A DNA stretch of 64,000 nt, taken from contig DASXHD010000003.1 in NCBI GenBank assembly GCA_036488725.1, forward strand, positions 62,001 to 126,000. The letters run 5' to 3'. Every line of letters starts with the position of its first letter. Positions within the stretch are counted from its first letter, which is position 1. Positions 1-9,154 of the stretch are shown here, piece by piece. The DNA is from DASXHD01 sp036488725 (lineage in GTDB: Bacteria; Myxococcota_A; Polyangia; Polyangiales; Polyangiaceae). A program made the position numbers and the translations under genes. Under the pieces are notes generated by a model. The model was not told the origin of the DNA. It saw nothing but the letters and a program-made list of their open reading frames with translations, and did not search any database.

Positions 1-1209
1 CGCGTCGTCGACGACGAAGCCGGTCGAGACAGTGAGCGCCATCAGCGACAGGTTGTCGATGCTGTACCCGAGCACGTACATGAACGCGAACGTGCCGATG
101 AGCGAGAGCGGCACGGCGATGCTCGGCACCGCGGTCGCCCGCACCGAGCGCAAGAACCCGAAGACGACGATGATGACCAGCAAGATGCTGATCTCCATCG
201 CGTGCTCGACGTCGTGAACCGAGGCTTCGATCGTCTGCGTGCGGTCGATCGTGATGCGCGTGTCGATGTCGCGCGAGATCGATTTTTCGATCGACGGCAG
301 GAGGGTGCGCACGCGCTGGTTGGTCTCGAGGATGTTCGCGCCGGGCTGGCGGCGGATGATGACGAGCACCGCGCGCGTGCCGGTCTCCCACGCGGCGACG
401 CGCTCGTTCTCGACGCTGTCCTCGACTTGCGCGACGTCGGCAAGCTTGACCGTGCCCTCGGCGCTCTGGCGAATCACGATTTGGCCGAATTGATCGGCGC
501 GCGTGATCTGATCGCTCGCCTCGATCGACTGCGCCATGCCGCCACCTTGGAGCGCGCCATGTGGTTGTGAGGCGGTCGCGTTGGTGATGGCCGCGCGCAC
601 GTCCTCGTAGGAGAGGTTCGCGCCGGCGAGCGCGACCGGGTCGATGCGCACGCGCACCGCGGGCTGCTGCCCGCCGCCGACCGTCACCTGCCCGACGCCG
701 GGGACCTGCGCGATTTTTTGCGCGAGGATCGTGTTGGCCTGCTCGAAGACGCTCGAGAGCTGAATCGTCTTCGACGTGAGCGACAGGACCATGATGGGCG
801 AGTCGGCCGGGTTGATTTTGCGGAACGTGGGCCGCTGCGGGAGGTTCGGAGGGAGCTCGCCCGACGCCGCGGCGATCGCGGCTTGCACGTCGCGCGCGGC
901 GGCGTCGACGTCGCGGCTCAAATCGAATTGCAGCGTGATTTGCGTCGATCCGAGCGTGCTCGACGACGTGATCTCGGTCACGCCGGCGATGCGGCCGAAG
1001 CGTCGCTCGAGCGGCGTCGCGACCGCCGACGCCATCGTCTCGGGGCTCGCGCCGGGGAGCGACGCGCTGACCGAGAGCGTCGGAAAATCCACGCGCGGCA
1101 GCGGCGCGACCGGCAGCTCGAAATACGCGAGCATGCCCGCGAAGAAGAGCGCGAGCGCGAGCAGCGTCGTCGCCGTCGGCCGGCGGATGAACGGCTGCGA
1201 GATCGTCAC
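1..1209 (-). CDS. RND efflux permease, second subunit (MdtC-like), partial
   Basis: Inner-membrane proton-driven exporter of the resistance-nodulation-division family. Only the N-terminal ~403 residues are in the window; the gene continues past the left edge. The protein begins MTISQPFIRRPTATTLLAL, followed by a single membrane helix and the periplasmic 'PGASPETMASAVATPLERR' segment typical of AcrB/MdtB/MdtC pumps. The start is a GTG at 1207-1209 that overlaps the stop of the preceding permease by four bases (GTGA), so translation is probably coupled. Two consecutive permeases behind one adaptor is the MdtABC arrangement, in which the two permeases form a heterotrimer. Substrate cannot be read from sequence. 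Confidence 0.93.
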   Translation of the reverse strand, partial: MTISQPFIRRPTATTLLALALFFAGMLAYFELPVAPLPRVDFPTLSVSASLPGASPETMASAVATPLERRFGRIAGVTEITSSSTLGSTQITLQFDLSRDVDAAARDVQAAIAAASGELPPNLPQRPTFRKINPADSPIMVLSLTSKTIQLSSVFEQANTILAQKIAQVPGVGQVTVGGGQQPAVRVRIDPVALAGANLSYEDVRAAITNATASQPHGALQGGGMAQSIEASDQITRADQFGQIVIRQSAEGTVKLADVAQVEDSVENERVAAWETGTRAVLVIIRRQPGANILETNQRVRTLLPSIEKSISRDIDTRITIDRTQTIEASVHDVEHAMEISILLVIIVVFGFLRSVRATAVPSIAVPLSLIGTFAFMYVLGYSIDNLSLMALTVSTGFVVDDA

Positions 1210-4200
1210 GCGAGCTCCGCGGCGGCGTCGTGGCTCCGACGACGCGCGAAGCGCAAGCGAAGGCCGTCCATGTAGAGGTAGATGACGGGCGTCGTGTAGA
1301 GCGTGAGGATTTGCGAGACCATCAGGCCGCCGACGATCGCGATGCCCATCGGCCGCCGGAGCTCGGAGCCGGTGCCCGTGCCGAACGCGAGCGGAATCGC
1401 GCCGAGGAGCGCGGCCATCGTCGTCATCATGATCGGCCGAAAGCGCAGCAAGCACGCTTGATGGATGGCGTCCTCGGGCGACTTGCCTTGTTCGCGCTCG
1501 GCCTCGAGGGCGAAGTCGATCATCATGATGGCGTTCTTTTTCACGATGCCGATGAGAAGGACGATGCCGATGAGCGCGATGACGTCGAACTCGTGACCGG
1601 TCACGAGGAGCGCGAGCGCGGCGCCGACGCCGGCGGACGGGAGCGTCGAGAGAATCGTGATCGGGTGGATGAAGCTCTCGTAGAGAACGCCGAGGACGAT
1701 GTAGACCGTGATGAGCGCGGCGAGGATGAGGAACGGCTCGGTCGCGAGCGACGTGGTGAACGCGGCCGCGGTGCCGCGAAAACCCGCGTGGACGCTCGGC
1801 GGCAGACCGATGTGCTGCTCGGCGGCGTGCACGGCGGCGATCGCGGCGCCGAGCGACGAGCCCTTCGCGGTGTCGAACGAAAGGGTGACCGACGGGAACT
1901 GCCCTTCGTGCGCGATCACGACCGGCGAGCTCGTCTGGTCGACGCGCGCGAACGCCGAGAGCTGCACGAGCCCGCCGCTCTGCGTCCGCAGATAGATCTG
2001 TTTGAGGATCTCCGGATCCTGTTTGAGCGCCGGCGGCACCTCGAGGATCACGCGATACGTGTTGAGCTGCGTGAAGATGATCGACACTTGGCGCTGGCCG
2101 AAGGCGTCGTAGAGCGTGTCGTCGATGGTCTGCGCGCTCACGCCGAGCCGGCCGGCGGTGTCGCGATCGATGACGACCGAGAGGCCGCGACCGGGCGGCT
2201 TCGCGTCGGTCGTGACGCTCGTGAGCTCGGGCGCCTGCTCGAGCTCGTGGCGCATTTTCTGGGACCAAGTCGCGAGCTCGGCGGCGTCGGCGTCCTCGAG
2301 CGTGTAGTCGAACGCGCTCCCGCTCACGCGCGACTCGATTTGGAGATCTTGCACGCTGCTCAGGCTCGTCGTGATGCCCGGGACCTTGGCGAACTCGCTC
2401 GCGAGACGGTCGGAGATCACGTCCGAAGAGTCATCGCGGTCGCCGTGTGGCTTGAGAACGATCGACAGGCGCCCTGTCGTCGAGGTCGGGTTCGTCCCGT
2501 CGGAGCCGACGAACGCCGCGACGTTCGCGACGTCCTTGTCCTTGCGCGCGATGTCGGCGAGCTCGGTCTGGAGCGCCATCATCTTCGCGAACGACGCGTC
2601 GGAGCTCGCCTCGGTGATGCCCACGATGAGACCCGTGTCTTGCCGCGGGAAAAATCCTTTCGGGATGATCCAAAAAAGAAGCAACGTGAACGCGACGGTC
2701 GCGATCGTGACGAGCAGCGTCGTCCGCCGGTGGCGGAGGACCCAGACGAGGCCGCTGTCGTACCAGCCGACGAGCGTCTCGTAGAAGCGCTCGCTCATGT
2801 CGTAGAAGCGGCCGCGTTTCAGCTCGCGCTCCGGCCGGAGGAGACGCGCGGTCATCATCGGCGTCAGCGTCAGCGAGAGGAGCGCCGAGATGCCGATGGC
2901 GACCGCGAGCGTCACCGCGAACTCGCGAAAGAGGCGACCGACGATGCCGCCCATGAAGAGCAGCGGAATCAGGACGGCGACGAGCGAGACCGTCAGCGAG
3001 ACGATCGTGAAGCCGATTTGTTTGGCGCCGATGAGCGCGGCGCGAAGCGGCGTCTCCCCTTGCTCGACGAAGCGCGCGATGTTTTCGATCATGACGATCG
3101 CGTCGTCGACCACGAACCCGGTCGCGATCGTGAGCGCCATCAGCGACAAGTTGTTGAGGCTGAAGCCGACGAGGTACATCACGCCGAAGGTCGCCACGAG
3201 CGAGAGCGGCACGGCGACCGCCGGCACCATGGTCGCGCGGAGATCGCGCAAGAACCCGTAAATGACGACGACGACGAGCGCGATGGTGATCGCGAGCGTG
3301 ATCTCGACGTCGCGCACGGAAGCGCGCACGGTCTCGGTGCGGTCGCTGACGACGTGGACTTGGATGCCGCGCGGCATCGACGCTTCGAGCTGGGGCAGGA
3401 GCGCCTTCACGCGGTCGGCGACTTGGATGACGTTCGCGCCCGGCTGGCGCTGCACGTTGACGAGCACGGCGCGCTGGCCGTCGGACCACGCGGCGAGCTC
3501 CGCGTTCTCGACGCCATCGACCGGCTTGGCAACGTCGCTCAGACGAATCGGCGAGCCTTCTTTGTACGCGATGACGATCGGCGCGAACGCTTTCGCGTCT
3601 TGCAGCTGATCGTTGGTCGAGATGGTGAAGTCGCGCCGCGGGCCGTCGATGTTGCCTTTCGGTTGGTTCACGTTCGCCGCGACCAGCGCGAGGCGCACGT
3701 CTTCCATCGTGAGGCCAGAGCCGGCGAGACGCTCCGGGTCGACCTGCACGCGCACCGCGGGTTTTTCGGCTCCGGCGAGCGTCACGAGACCGACGCCCGA
3801 GACCTGCGAGATTTTCTGCGCGAGGATCGAGTCCGCGTAATTGTCGACGTCGCGGAGCTCGAGCGTCTTGCTGTCGACGGCGAGCGTGAGGATCGGCGCG
3901 TCGGCCGGGTTGCTCTTGCTGTACGTCGGCGGCGCGGGCAGCGTGCGCGGCAAGAGCGCCGACGCCGCGTTGATCGCCGCTTGCACGTCTTGCTCGGCCG
4001 AGTCGATGTCGCGATCGAGCGCGAACTGCAGCGTGATCTGCGAGCTCCCGAGGCTCGAGATCGACGTCATCTGCTCGAGCGACGGCACCTGTCCGAACTG
4101 GCGCTCGAGCGGCGTCGTCACCGACGAGGCCATCGTCTCGGCGCTGGCGCCCGGCAAATACGTGGAAACTACAATCGTCGGATATTCGACTTGCGGCAGC

Positions 4201-4352
4201 GCCGCGACCGGCAGCTCGCGAAACGCGAGGATGCCCACGAGCAAGAGCCCGAGCGTGAGGAGCGTCGTCGCGATCGGCCGAAGGATGAACGGCTTCGAGA
4301 TGCTCCCTTCGATCGGCGCCTTCGGCTTTTGCTCGGGCTCGGGCTGATTCAT
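1206..4352 (-). CDS. RND efflux permease, first subunit (MdtB-like)
   Basis: Full-length RND transporter of 1048 residues, the usual size. It begins MNQPEPEQKPKAPIEGSISK, then a helix (ILRPIATTLLTLGLLL) and the periplasmic porter motif 'PGASAETMASSVTTPLERQ'. The mid-membrane block around residue 400 contains 'GFVVDDAIVMIENIARF', the conserved TM4 region with the paired Asp of the proton relay. A second membrane half follows. An in-frame extension to 4640 is open but runs back through the adaptor gene in another frame, so the ATG at 4350-4352 was chosen; it overlaps the adaptor stop by four bases. Inferred to form a mixed trimer with the downstream permease. Confidence 0.96.
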   Translation of the reverse strand: MNQPEPEQKPKAPIEGSISKPFILRPIATTLLTLGLLLVGILAFRELPVAALPQVEYPTIVVSTYLPGASAETMASSVTTPLERQFGQVPSLEQMTSISSLGSSQITLQFALDRDIDSAEQDVQAAINAASALLPRTLPAPPTYSKSNPADAPILTLAVDSKTLELRDVDNYADSILAQKISQVSGVGLVTLAGAEKPAVRVQVDPERLAGSGLTMEDVRLALVAANVNQPKGNIDGPRRDFTISTNDQLQDAKAFAPIVIAYKEGSPIRLSDVAKPVDGVENAELAAWSDGQRAVLVNVQRQPGANVIQVADRVKALLPQLEASMPRGIQVHVVSDRTETVRASVRDVEITLAITIALVVVVIYGFLRDLRATMVPAVAVPLSLVATFGVMYLVGFSLNNLSLMALTIATGFVVDDAIVMIENIARFVEQGETPLRAALIGAKQIGFTIVSLTVSLVAVLIPLLFMGGIVGRLFREFAVTLAVAIGISALLSLTLTPMMTARLLRPERELKRGRFYDMSERFYETLVGWYDSGLVWVLRHRRTTLLVTIATVAFTLLLFWIIPKGFFPRQDTGLIVGITEASSDASFAKMMALQTELADIARKDKDVANVAAFVGSDGTNPTSTTGRLSIVLKPHGDRDDSSDVISDRLASEFAKVPGITTSLSSVQDLQIESRVSGSAFDYTLEDADAAELATWSQKMRHELEQAPELTSVTTDAKPPGRGLSVVIDRDTAGRLGVSAQTIDDTLYDAFGQRQVSIIFTQLNTYRVILEVPPALKQDPEILKQIYLRTQSGGLVQLSAFARVDQTSSPVVIAHEGQFPSVTLSFDTAKGSSLGAAIAAVHAAEQHIGLPPSVHAGFRGTAAAFTTSLATEPFLILAALITVYIVLGVLYESFIHPITILSTLPSAGVGAALALLVTGHEFDVIALIGIVLLIGIVKKNAIMMIDFALEAEREQGKSPEDAIHQACLLRFRPIMMTTMAALLGAIPLAFGTGTGSELRRPMGIAIVGGLMVSQILTLYTTPVIYLYMDGLRLRFARRRSHDAAAELA

Positions 4353-5503
4353 GGCGCCGCCTTGGGCGGCGGGGCCTGCACCGAAACCGGTGCGCCGGGC
4401 TTGAGCTGAGTCTGACCGTCGGTGACGACGCGATCGCCCTCGGCGAGGCCGCGCGTCACGATCGCGCGGTCGCCCGAGATTTCGTCGGCCGCAATGTCGC
4501 GCGTCTCCGCGTGATTTTTCGCGTCGACGATGTAGACGAACGATCCGCTCGGCCCGCGTTGCAGCGCGACCGCGGGCACGACGAGCGCGCCGCGACGCGT
4601 GTCGAGCAAGATGCGCGCTTTCACGAACTGGTTCGGCCAAAGCTTGCGGTCGCCGTTCGGAAACTGCGCCTTCAGCTTGAGGGTCGCCGTTTGCTGGTTG
4701 ATCTGATTGTCGACGACCGTGAGCGTCCCCGCGCCGAGCAGCGTCGCGCCGTCACGGCTGTACGCCTCGACGCGCGGCTCGCCTTGTGCCCGCGCGGCGC
4801 TCACGCGCGGAAGATCGTCCTCCGGCAGCGTGAAGATCACCGCGATCGGATCGAGCTGCGTGAGCACGACGATGCCCGTCGCGTCGGTCGCGTGGACGAT
4901 GTTGCCCGGGTCGACGAGACGGATGCCGGTCACGCCGTCGATCGGCGACTTGACGTGCGCGTACTCGACGTTGAGCGCGGCCGCGCGAATCGAGGCTTCG
5001 TCGGCTTGCACGGCGGCTTTCGCGGACGCGACCGCGGCGCGATCGTTGTCGACCTGTTGCTGCGAGACGAGCCCCTCTTGCTCGAGCGCGGCGTCGCGAC
5101 GGAGCGTCGTCTCGGTGTTGATCTGCGTGGCGTAATCTTTCGCGCGCGTGGCGGTGGCTTGCGCCTCCTGCACCTCGAAGGGCCGTGGGTCGACGAGCGC
5201 GATCTCCTCGCCCTTCTGAACCCGTTGTCCTTCGACGAACGACACGCTCTGCAAACGCCCGTCGACCTGCGAGTGCACGGCGACGGTCTGCAGCGGCGTG
5301 ACCGTGCCGAGGCCATCGACGTAGATCGGCACGTCGGCGCGAACGACGCGCTCGACCGACACCGGCACGGGGCGTTCGTGCGCTGCGGCGTCCGCCTTGG
5401 CGCGCGCCGCACGCGCCGTATGCACGCGCACGGCGATCACGATCGCCACGATCGCGGCGATCGACGTCAGGACGACGAGCAACGTTTTCTTCACAGCACT
5501 CAT
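4349..5503 (-). CDS. RND efflux periplasmic adaptor (membrane fusion protein)
   Basis: Periplasmic adaptor of 384 residues linking the inner-membrane permeases to an outer-membrane channel. It has an N-terminal anchor helix (residues ~5-24), a split lipoyl/barrel-sandwich domain ('VDGRLQSVSFVEGQRVQKGE' and 'AHVKSPIDGVTGIRLVDPGN'), an alpha-helical hairpin between them, and beta-barrel and membrane-proximal domains ending in a Pro-rich tail. The start was set at MSAVKKTLL; an upstream in-frame ATG adds nine residues (MAVRRGCAL) that do not look like a signal. This is the first gene of the three-gene operon. No outer-membrane TolC-like gene is visible nearby. Confidence 0.95.
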   Translation of the reverse strand: MSAVKKTLLVVLTSIAAIVAIVIAVRVHTARAARAKADAAAHERPVPVSVERVVRADVPIYVDGLGTVTPLQTVAVHSQVDGRLQSVSFVEGQRVQKGEEIALVDPRPFEVQEAQATATRAKDYATQINTETTLRRDAALEQEGLVSQQQVDNDRAAVASAKAAVQADEASIRAAALNVEYAHVKSPIDGVTGIRLVDPGNIVHATDATGIVVLTQLDPIAVIFTLPEDDLPRVSAARAQGEPRVEAYSRDGATLLGAGTLTVVDNQINQQTATLKLKAQFPNGDRKLWPNQFVKARILLDTRRGALVVPAVALQRGPSGSFVYIVDAKNHAETRDIAADEISGDRAIVTRGLAEGDRVVTDGQTQLKPGAPVSVQAPPPKAAP

Positions 5504-5575
5504 CAATGCGCAGCCCCGGCGCACGGCCAACGGCCTTTGCAGAGCTTTACGCGTCGGAGAGCACGCCGCATACCG

Positions 5576-6394
5576 TCATTGTGCCGAAGTTCGCGCGCGA
5601 ACGAACGGGATCAGCGCGGCGTTGACGCGCTCCGGCTGCTCGATCGCGCTGAGATGCCCCGCGCCCGCCACGCTCACGAGCTCGGCTCCAGAAATGCCAC
5701 GCGCGATTTCTTCGGCCCGCTCGGGCGGCGTCGCGCGATCCTCGGCTCCGCACATCACGAGGGTAGGCGTGCGAATCCCATTGAGTTTCGGCCGAAAATC
5801 GTCGCGCTGGAAAATCGCCTTGCCGGACTTGTAGACCCCCTCGCGCGAAAAACCGACGGCGTCGCTCCAGAAGCGTTTGGGCAGCTCGGGGCGCGTGCGG
5901 ATCGTCTCCTCGGCGAAATAAAGCGGAATGATGCGCCGCTCGGCGCCCCACGACGGAAACCCGACGCGCCGGAAGGTCGAGAGCATGGCGCGGTACTGAA
6001 CGCGGTTGCGCATCGTCTCGGGCGCGGCGCTCGTGTCGAGCAGGGCGAGGCCGGCGACGCGGTCGGGCGCGAGCGCGGCGAGGCGCATCGCGATCATGCC
6101 GCCCCACGAGAGGCCGACGAGGACGGCGCGTTTGGCTCCGAGCGCATCGAGCGCGTCGGCGAGCGCGCGCGCGTTGTCGTCGAGCGAAAACGGCGGCGGC
6201 ACATCGCTCTTGCCGTGCCCCGGCGGATCGAGCACGAGCACGCGTCCGAGATCCGAGAGCGGCCGCACTTGCTCGTCCCACATGCCGCCGTCGGTGAGAA
6301 ACGAGGGCCACAGCACGATCGCGGCGTCCTCGGCGCGGCGGGCCTGACCGTGCTCTTCGTAGTACAAGCGACCGAGACGTGTCGGCACGTACAT
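5576..6394 (-). CDS. alpha/beta hydrolase
   Basis: Serine hydrolase of 272 residues with the alpha/beta fold. The nucleophile elbow GLSWGG places Ser at residue 96, the acid is probably Asp219 (CGAEDRATPP) and the base His247 (GAGHLSAIE), in the expected order. The sequence resembles 3-oxoadipate enol-lactonase-type hydrolases, but that similarity is generic and the substrate is unknown. Its start lies close to the start of the oppositely directed hydrolase, so the two genes share a very short divergent control region. Confidence 0.88.
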   Translation of the reverse strand: MYVPTRLGRLYYEEHGQARRAEDAAIVLWPSFLTDGGMWDEQVRPLSDLGRVLVLDPPGHGKSDVPPPFSLDDNARALADALDALGAKRAVLVGLSWGGMIAMRLAALAPDRVAGLALLDTSAAPETMRNRVQYRAMLSTFRRVGFPSWGAERRIIPLYFAEETIRTRPELPKRFWSDAVGFSREGVYKSGKAIFQRDDFRPKLNGIRTPTLVMCGAEDRATPPERAEEIARGISGAELVSVAGAGHLSAIEQPERVNAALIPFVRARTSAQ

Positions 6395-6414
6395 GGGCCG
6401 AACGTCTTTATCAC

Positions 6415-7167
6415 ATGATGCACCACGAAATTCACGGCAAGGGCAAGACGGCGATGGTCCTCCTCCACGGGGGCCTCCACAACACGACGCTCGACGCGCC
6501 AGTGATCGCGCGATTCGCGAAGACCCGAAAGGTGATCGCCGTCGATCTTCCTGGTCACGGCCGCACGCCGCTCGAAGGCGCGCTTTCGTACGAGCGCATG
6601 GCCGACGAGCTCGCCGAGCTCCTCGGGTCGCTCGACGTCGGGCGCGCCGACGTCCTCGGTTATTCGTTCGGCGGCGGGGTCGCGCTCCGCCTCGGCGTCC
6701 AACACCCGGCGCTAGTCCGCAAGCTCGTCGCCGCCGCGGTGCCGTTCGCGACCGACGGCTGGTTTCCGAGCGTGCGCGAGGGCTTCAAACACCTCGGCCC
6801 CGCGCTCGCCGAGCTCATGAAGCCTTCGCCCGTTTACCAAACCTACGCGTCGATCGCGCCGGACCCGAAGGCGTTCCCGAAGCTGCTCGAAAAAATCGGC
6901 GCGCTCCAGCAAAAGAAATACGACTGGTCCGCCGAGCTCGCGAAGCTCGAGCCGCCCGCGATGCTCGTCTACGCGGACGCCGACGCGATCTCGATCGATC
7001 ACATCGCGCGCTTCTACGAGCTCCTCGGCGGCGGCAAGCGCGACGGCGGCCTCGACGGCAGCGGCCGCTCGAAAGCGAGCCTCGCGATTTTGCCCGGCCG
7101 CACGCACTACGATTTGTTCGAGGCGCCCGCGTTCGTCGAGACGGTGAATTCGTTTCTCGACGCGTGA
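6415..7167 (+). CDS. alpha/beta hydrolase, divergent neighbour
   Basis: Alpha/beta hydrolase of about 250 residues. The oxyanion motif LLHGG is near residues 17-20, the nucleophile Ser84 is in LGYSFGG, an acidic residue lies in VYADADAI (188-190) and the His is in GRTHYD (231). The start is uncertain: tandem ATG codons at 6415 and 6418 begin the conserved 'HHEIHGKGKTAMVLLHGG' segment. An upstream ATG at 6379 would run into the first codons of the divergent hydrolase and adds twelve unconserved-looking residues. No clear ribosome site separates these choices. Substrate unknown. Confidence 0.87.
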   Translation: MMHHEIHGKGKTAMVLLHGGLHNTTLDAPVIARFAKTRKVIAVDLPGHGRTPLEGALSYERMADELAELLGSLDVGRADVLGYSFGGGVALRLGVQHPALVRKLVAAAVPFATDGWFPSVREGFKHLGPALAELMKPSPVYQTYASIAPDPKAFPKLLEKIGALQQKKYDWSAELAKLEPPAMLVYADADAISIDHIARFYELLGGGKRDGGLDGSGRSKASLAILPGRTHYDLFEAPAFVETVNSFLDA

Positions 7168-7171
7168 CGAG

Positions 7172-8155
7172 CTACGGCGACTTGGTCGCGACGAACAAAT
7201 CGTTCGAGCCGTTTCGATTGGAGTCGAAGTAGAGACGGCAGTTGTCCCACGAGATCCAGTTCGCGCGATCGCCGAAGGCGCTCGAGACGTCGCTCTGATC
7301 GACGAGCGGGCCGAAGTCGTCGGCGGTCGTTGCGCGGTGCGCGAGAAAAACGTCGTAGCCGCCGACGTTGCCGACGTCGGTGCGCGTCGAGGTGACGTAG
7401 GCCCAGAGTCCATCGTGCGTGAGGGCGATGCCGGTCTCGTCGCTCGGCGAGCTCAGCGAGGCGACGAACGCGGGCGAGCCGAAGCCTCCGCCTTGCGGCG
7501 GCGTGCGCCAGATGTCGCCCGTGCCGCTCCGCGCGCTCGACATCCAGAGCGCGCCGTCGAACGCGACGAACGACGCGACGTCCGCCGCGGTCGATTGAAT
7601 CGGCCCCGCGAGCTGCGCGGGCGTCGTGAATGCGGCGGTGCGCGCCGGGCGCGTCGCGACGAACAAGTCCCAATTTCCGATGCTCCCTAACGCCGAATAA
7701 AAAAGCGTCAGCCCGTCGTCGCTCACGGCGGGGTCGACCGACACCGTCGTGAGGTTCGGCTCCAACGCGGGCGCCCCGAACGGCGCGCTGCGCGAAGCGC
7801 GCGACGCGTGCATGACGTGCTGGATTTTCCCGCCGTCGGCGATGCGCGTGTAGCCGTACCAAATCTCGAGCTCGTCGGGCGTGACGGTCGACTTGTACTG
7901 ATCGTCGCCGTCGTCGAGCTCGCTGATCGCCGTGACCGACGTGAACGGCTTGCTCGGATCGCACACCGGGCCCGCGTCGGTGGCCGCGTCGGCGTCGGCG
8001 CCCGTTTCAGCGTCGGCCGCGGGCGCGTCGCTCGGCGCGTCCGGCGCGCTCGCTTCGCTTCCGCCGTCGCCGGAGAGCGAGGACGCGTCGGGAAAGAGGC
8101 ATGCTGCCGCGGTCGAAACGAGCGCGACCGCGACGACTCCCGAACGTGAAGGCAT
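7172..8155 (-). CDS. lipoprotein with TolB/PD40-like beta-propeller repeats
   Basis: Predicted lipoprotein of 327 residues with the acylated Cys at residue 19 (STAAAC). An Ala/Asp-rich spacer (about residues 25-62) is followed by repeats of the type 'DGLTLFYSA...WDLFVATRPA' and 'DGLWAYVTSTR...YDVFLAHR' and a final 'CRLYFDSNRNGSNDLFVAT', the PD40/WD40-like blade pattern of TolB-like propellers. Probably exported and anchored in the envelope; role unknown. The start at MPSRSGVV gives a textbook lipoprotein signal, so longer in-frame openings were discarded. It converges on the hydrolase gene with a four-base gap. Confidence 0.85.
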   Translation of the reverse strand: MPSRSGVVAVALVSTAAACLFPDASSLSGDGGSEASAPDAPSDAPAADAETGADADAATDAGPVCDPSKPFTSVTAISELDDGDDQYKSTVTPDELEIWYGYTRIADGGKIQHVMHASRASRSAPFGAPALEPNLTTVSVDPAVSDDGLTLFYSALGSIGNWDLFVATRPARTAAFTTPAQLAGPIQSTAADVASFVAFDGALWMSSARSGTGDIWRTPPQGGGFGSPAFVASLSSPSDETGIALTHDGLWAYVTSTRTDVGNVGGYDVFLAHRATTADDFGPLVDQSDVSSAFGDRANWISWDNCRLYFDSNRNGSNDLFVATKSP

Positions 8156-8188
8156 CGACTCGAGCTTACAACGGATAGACTGCGGGCG

Positions 8189-9154
8189 ATGCGACGGGCG
8201 TGTTCGGCGGCTTTGGCGATTGTTTGTTGCGTGGCATGCAGCAAATCGACGCCGCGCGAAGTCTCGCCGCCACCCTCCGCAGTTGCGGCCGCCCCGGCGC
8301 ATCTCTCGACGAAGCTCGCGCTCCCCGCCGCCGCGCGCGTCGTCGCCATCGGCGATCTCCACGGCGACCTCGACGCCGCACGCCGCGTGCTGCGTCTCGC
8401 GGGCGCGATCGACGCGAGCGACGAGTGGATCGGCGGCACGCTCGTCGTCGTGCAAACCGGCGACGAGATCGATCGCGGCGACGGCGACCGCGCGATCTTG
8501 GATTTGTTCGATCGTCTCGCCGCCAAAGCGAAGGCCGCCGGCGGCGCGCTCGTCGCGCTCGTCGGAAATCACGAGCTCATGAACGCCGCGCTCGATTTTC
8601 GATACGTGACGCCCGGCGGATTCGCCGCGTTCGCCGACGTGCCGCCGCGCAGCGATTCGCACGGGGACCTGCCGCAGGGCGAGCTCGGTCGCGCCGCCGC
8701 GTTCGCGCCGCGCGGACCTTACGCGATCGATCTCGCAGCACGACCGCTCTTCGTCGAAGTCGGCGAAACGATCTTCGTCCACGGCGGCGTCCTCCCGAGC
8801 CACGTGCGCTACGGGCTCGATCGCATGAACGACGAGGTCGACGACTGGCTGCGCGGCAACCGCGCGAGCCCGCCGGCCATCGTGGATTCGCAGGACGGCC
8901 CGCTCTGGACGCGTCGCTACTCGATGACCGGCGCCGCGCCCGACTGCGCCGCGCTCGACGAAACGCTCGCCGCCCTCGGCGAGCGCCGCATGGTCGTCGG
9001 CCACACCGTGCAGCCCGACATCAACTCCGCGTGCGACGCGCGCGTTTGGCGCATCGACACCGGCATGTCGCGCGCATACGGCGGCCCGATCGAAGCGCTC
9101 GAAATCCGCGGCGACCAAGTGACGGTCCTCCGCGAAAACGCGCCGCGGCCATGA
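8189..9154 (+). CDS. calcineurin-like metallophosphoesterase lipoprotein (Shewanella-like phosphatase type)
   Basis: Predicted lipoprotein phosphatase of 321 residues with lipobox Cys17 (CVAC). All dimetal motifs are present: GDLHGD (55-60), GDEIDRG (91-97), GNHE (126-129), then HGG and GHTVQ His residues further on. The 'GDLHGDLDAARRVL' and 'GDEIDRGDGDRAILDL' context matches the bacterial Shewanella-like phosphatases of the PPP superfamily, some of which act on phosphotyrosine; that specificity is family knowledge, not shown here. The gene overlaps the next one (PAP2) by ATGA, suggesting coupled expression of two phosphatases at the envelope. Confidence 0.87.
   Translation: MRRACSAALAIVCCVACSKSTPREVSPPPSAVAAAPAHLSTKLALPAAARVVAIGDLHGDLDAARRVLRLAGAIDASDEWIGGTLVVVQTGDEIDRGDGDRAILDLFDRLAAKAKAAGGALVALVGNHELMNAALDFRYVTPGGFAAFADVPPRSDSHGDLPQGELGRAAAFAPRGPYAIDLAARPLFVEVGETIFVHGGVLPSHVRYGLDRMNDEVDDWLRGNRASPPAIVDSQDGPLWTRRYSMTGAAPDCAALDETLAALGERRMVVGHTVQPDINSACDARVWRIDTGMSRAYGGPIEALEIRGDQVTVLRENAPRP

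Noticed and set aside
1230..4409. Very long open frame on the plus strand opposite the RND permease
   Set aside because: Arg/Glu/Asp-rich translation with no domains is the mirror of a G/C-biased gene; the minus-strand permease is unmistakable. Similar long mirrors elsewhere were discarded for the same reason.
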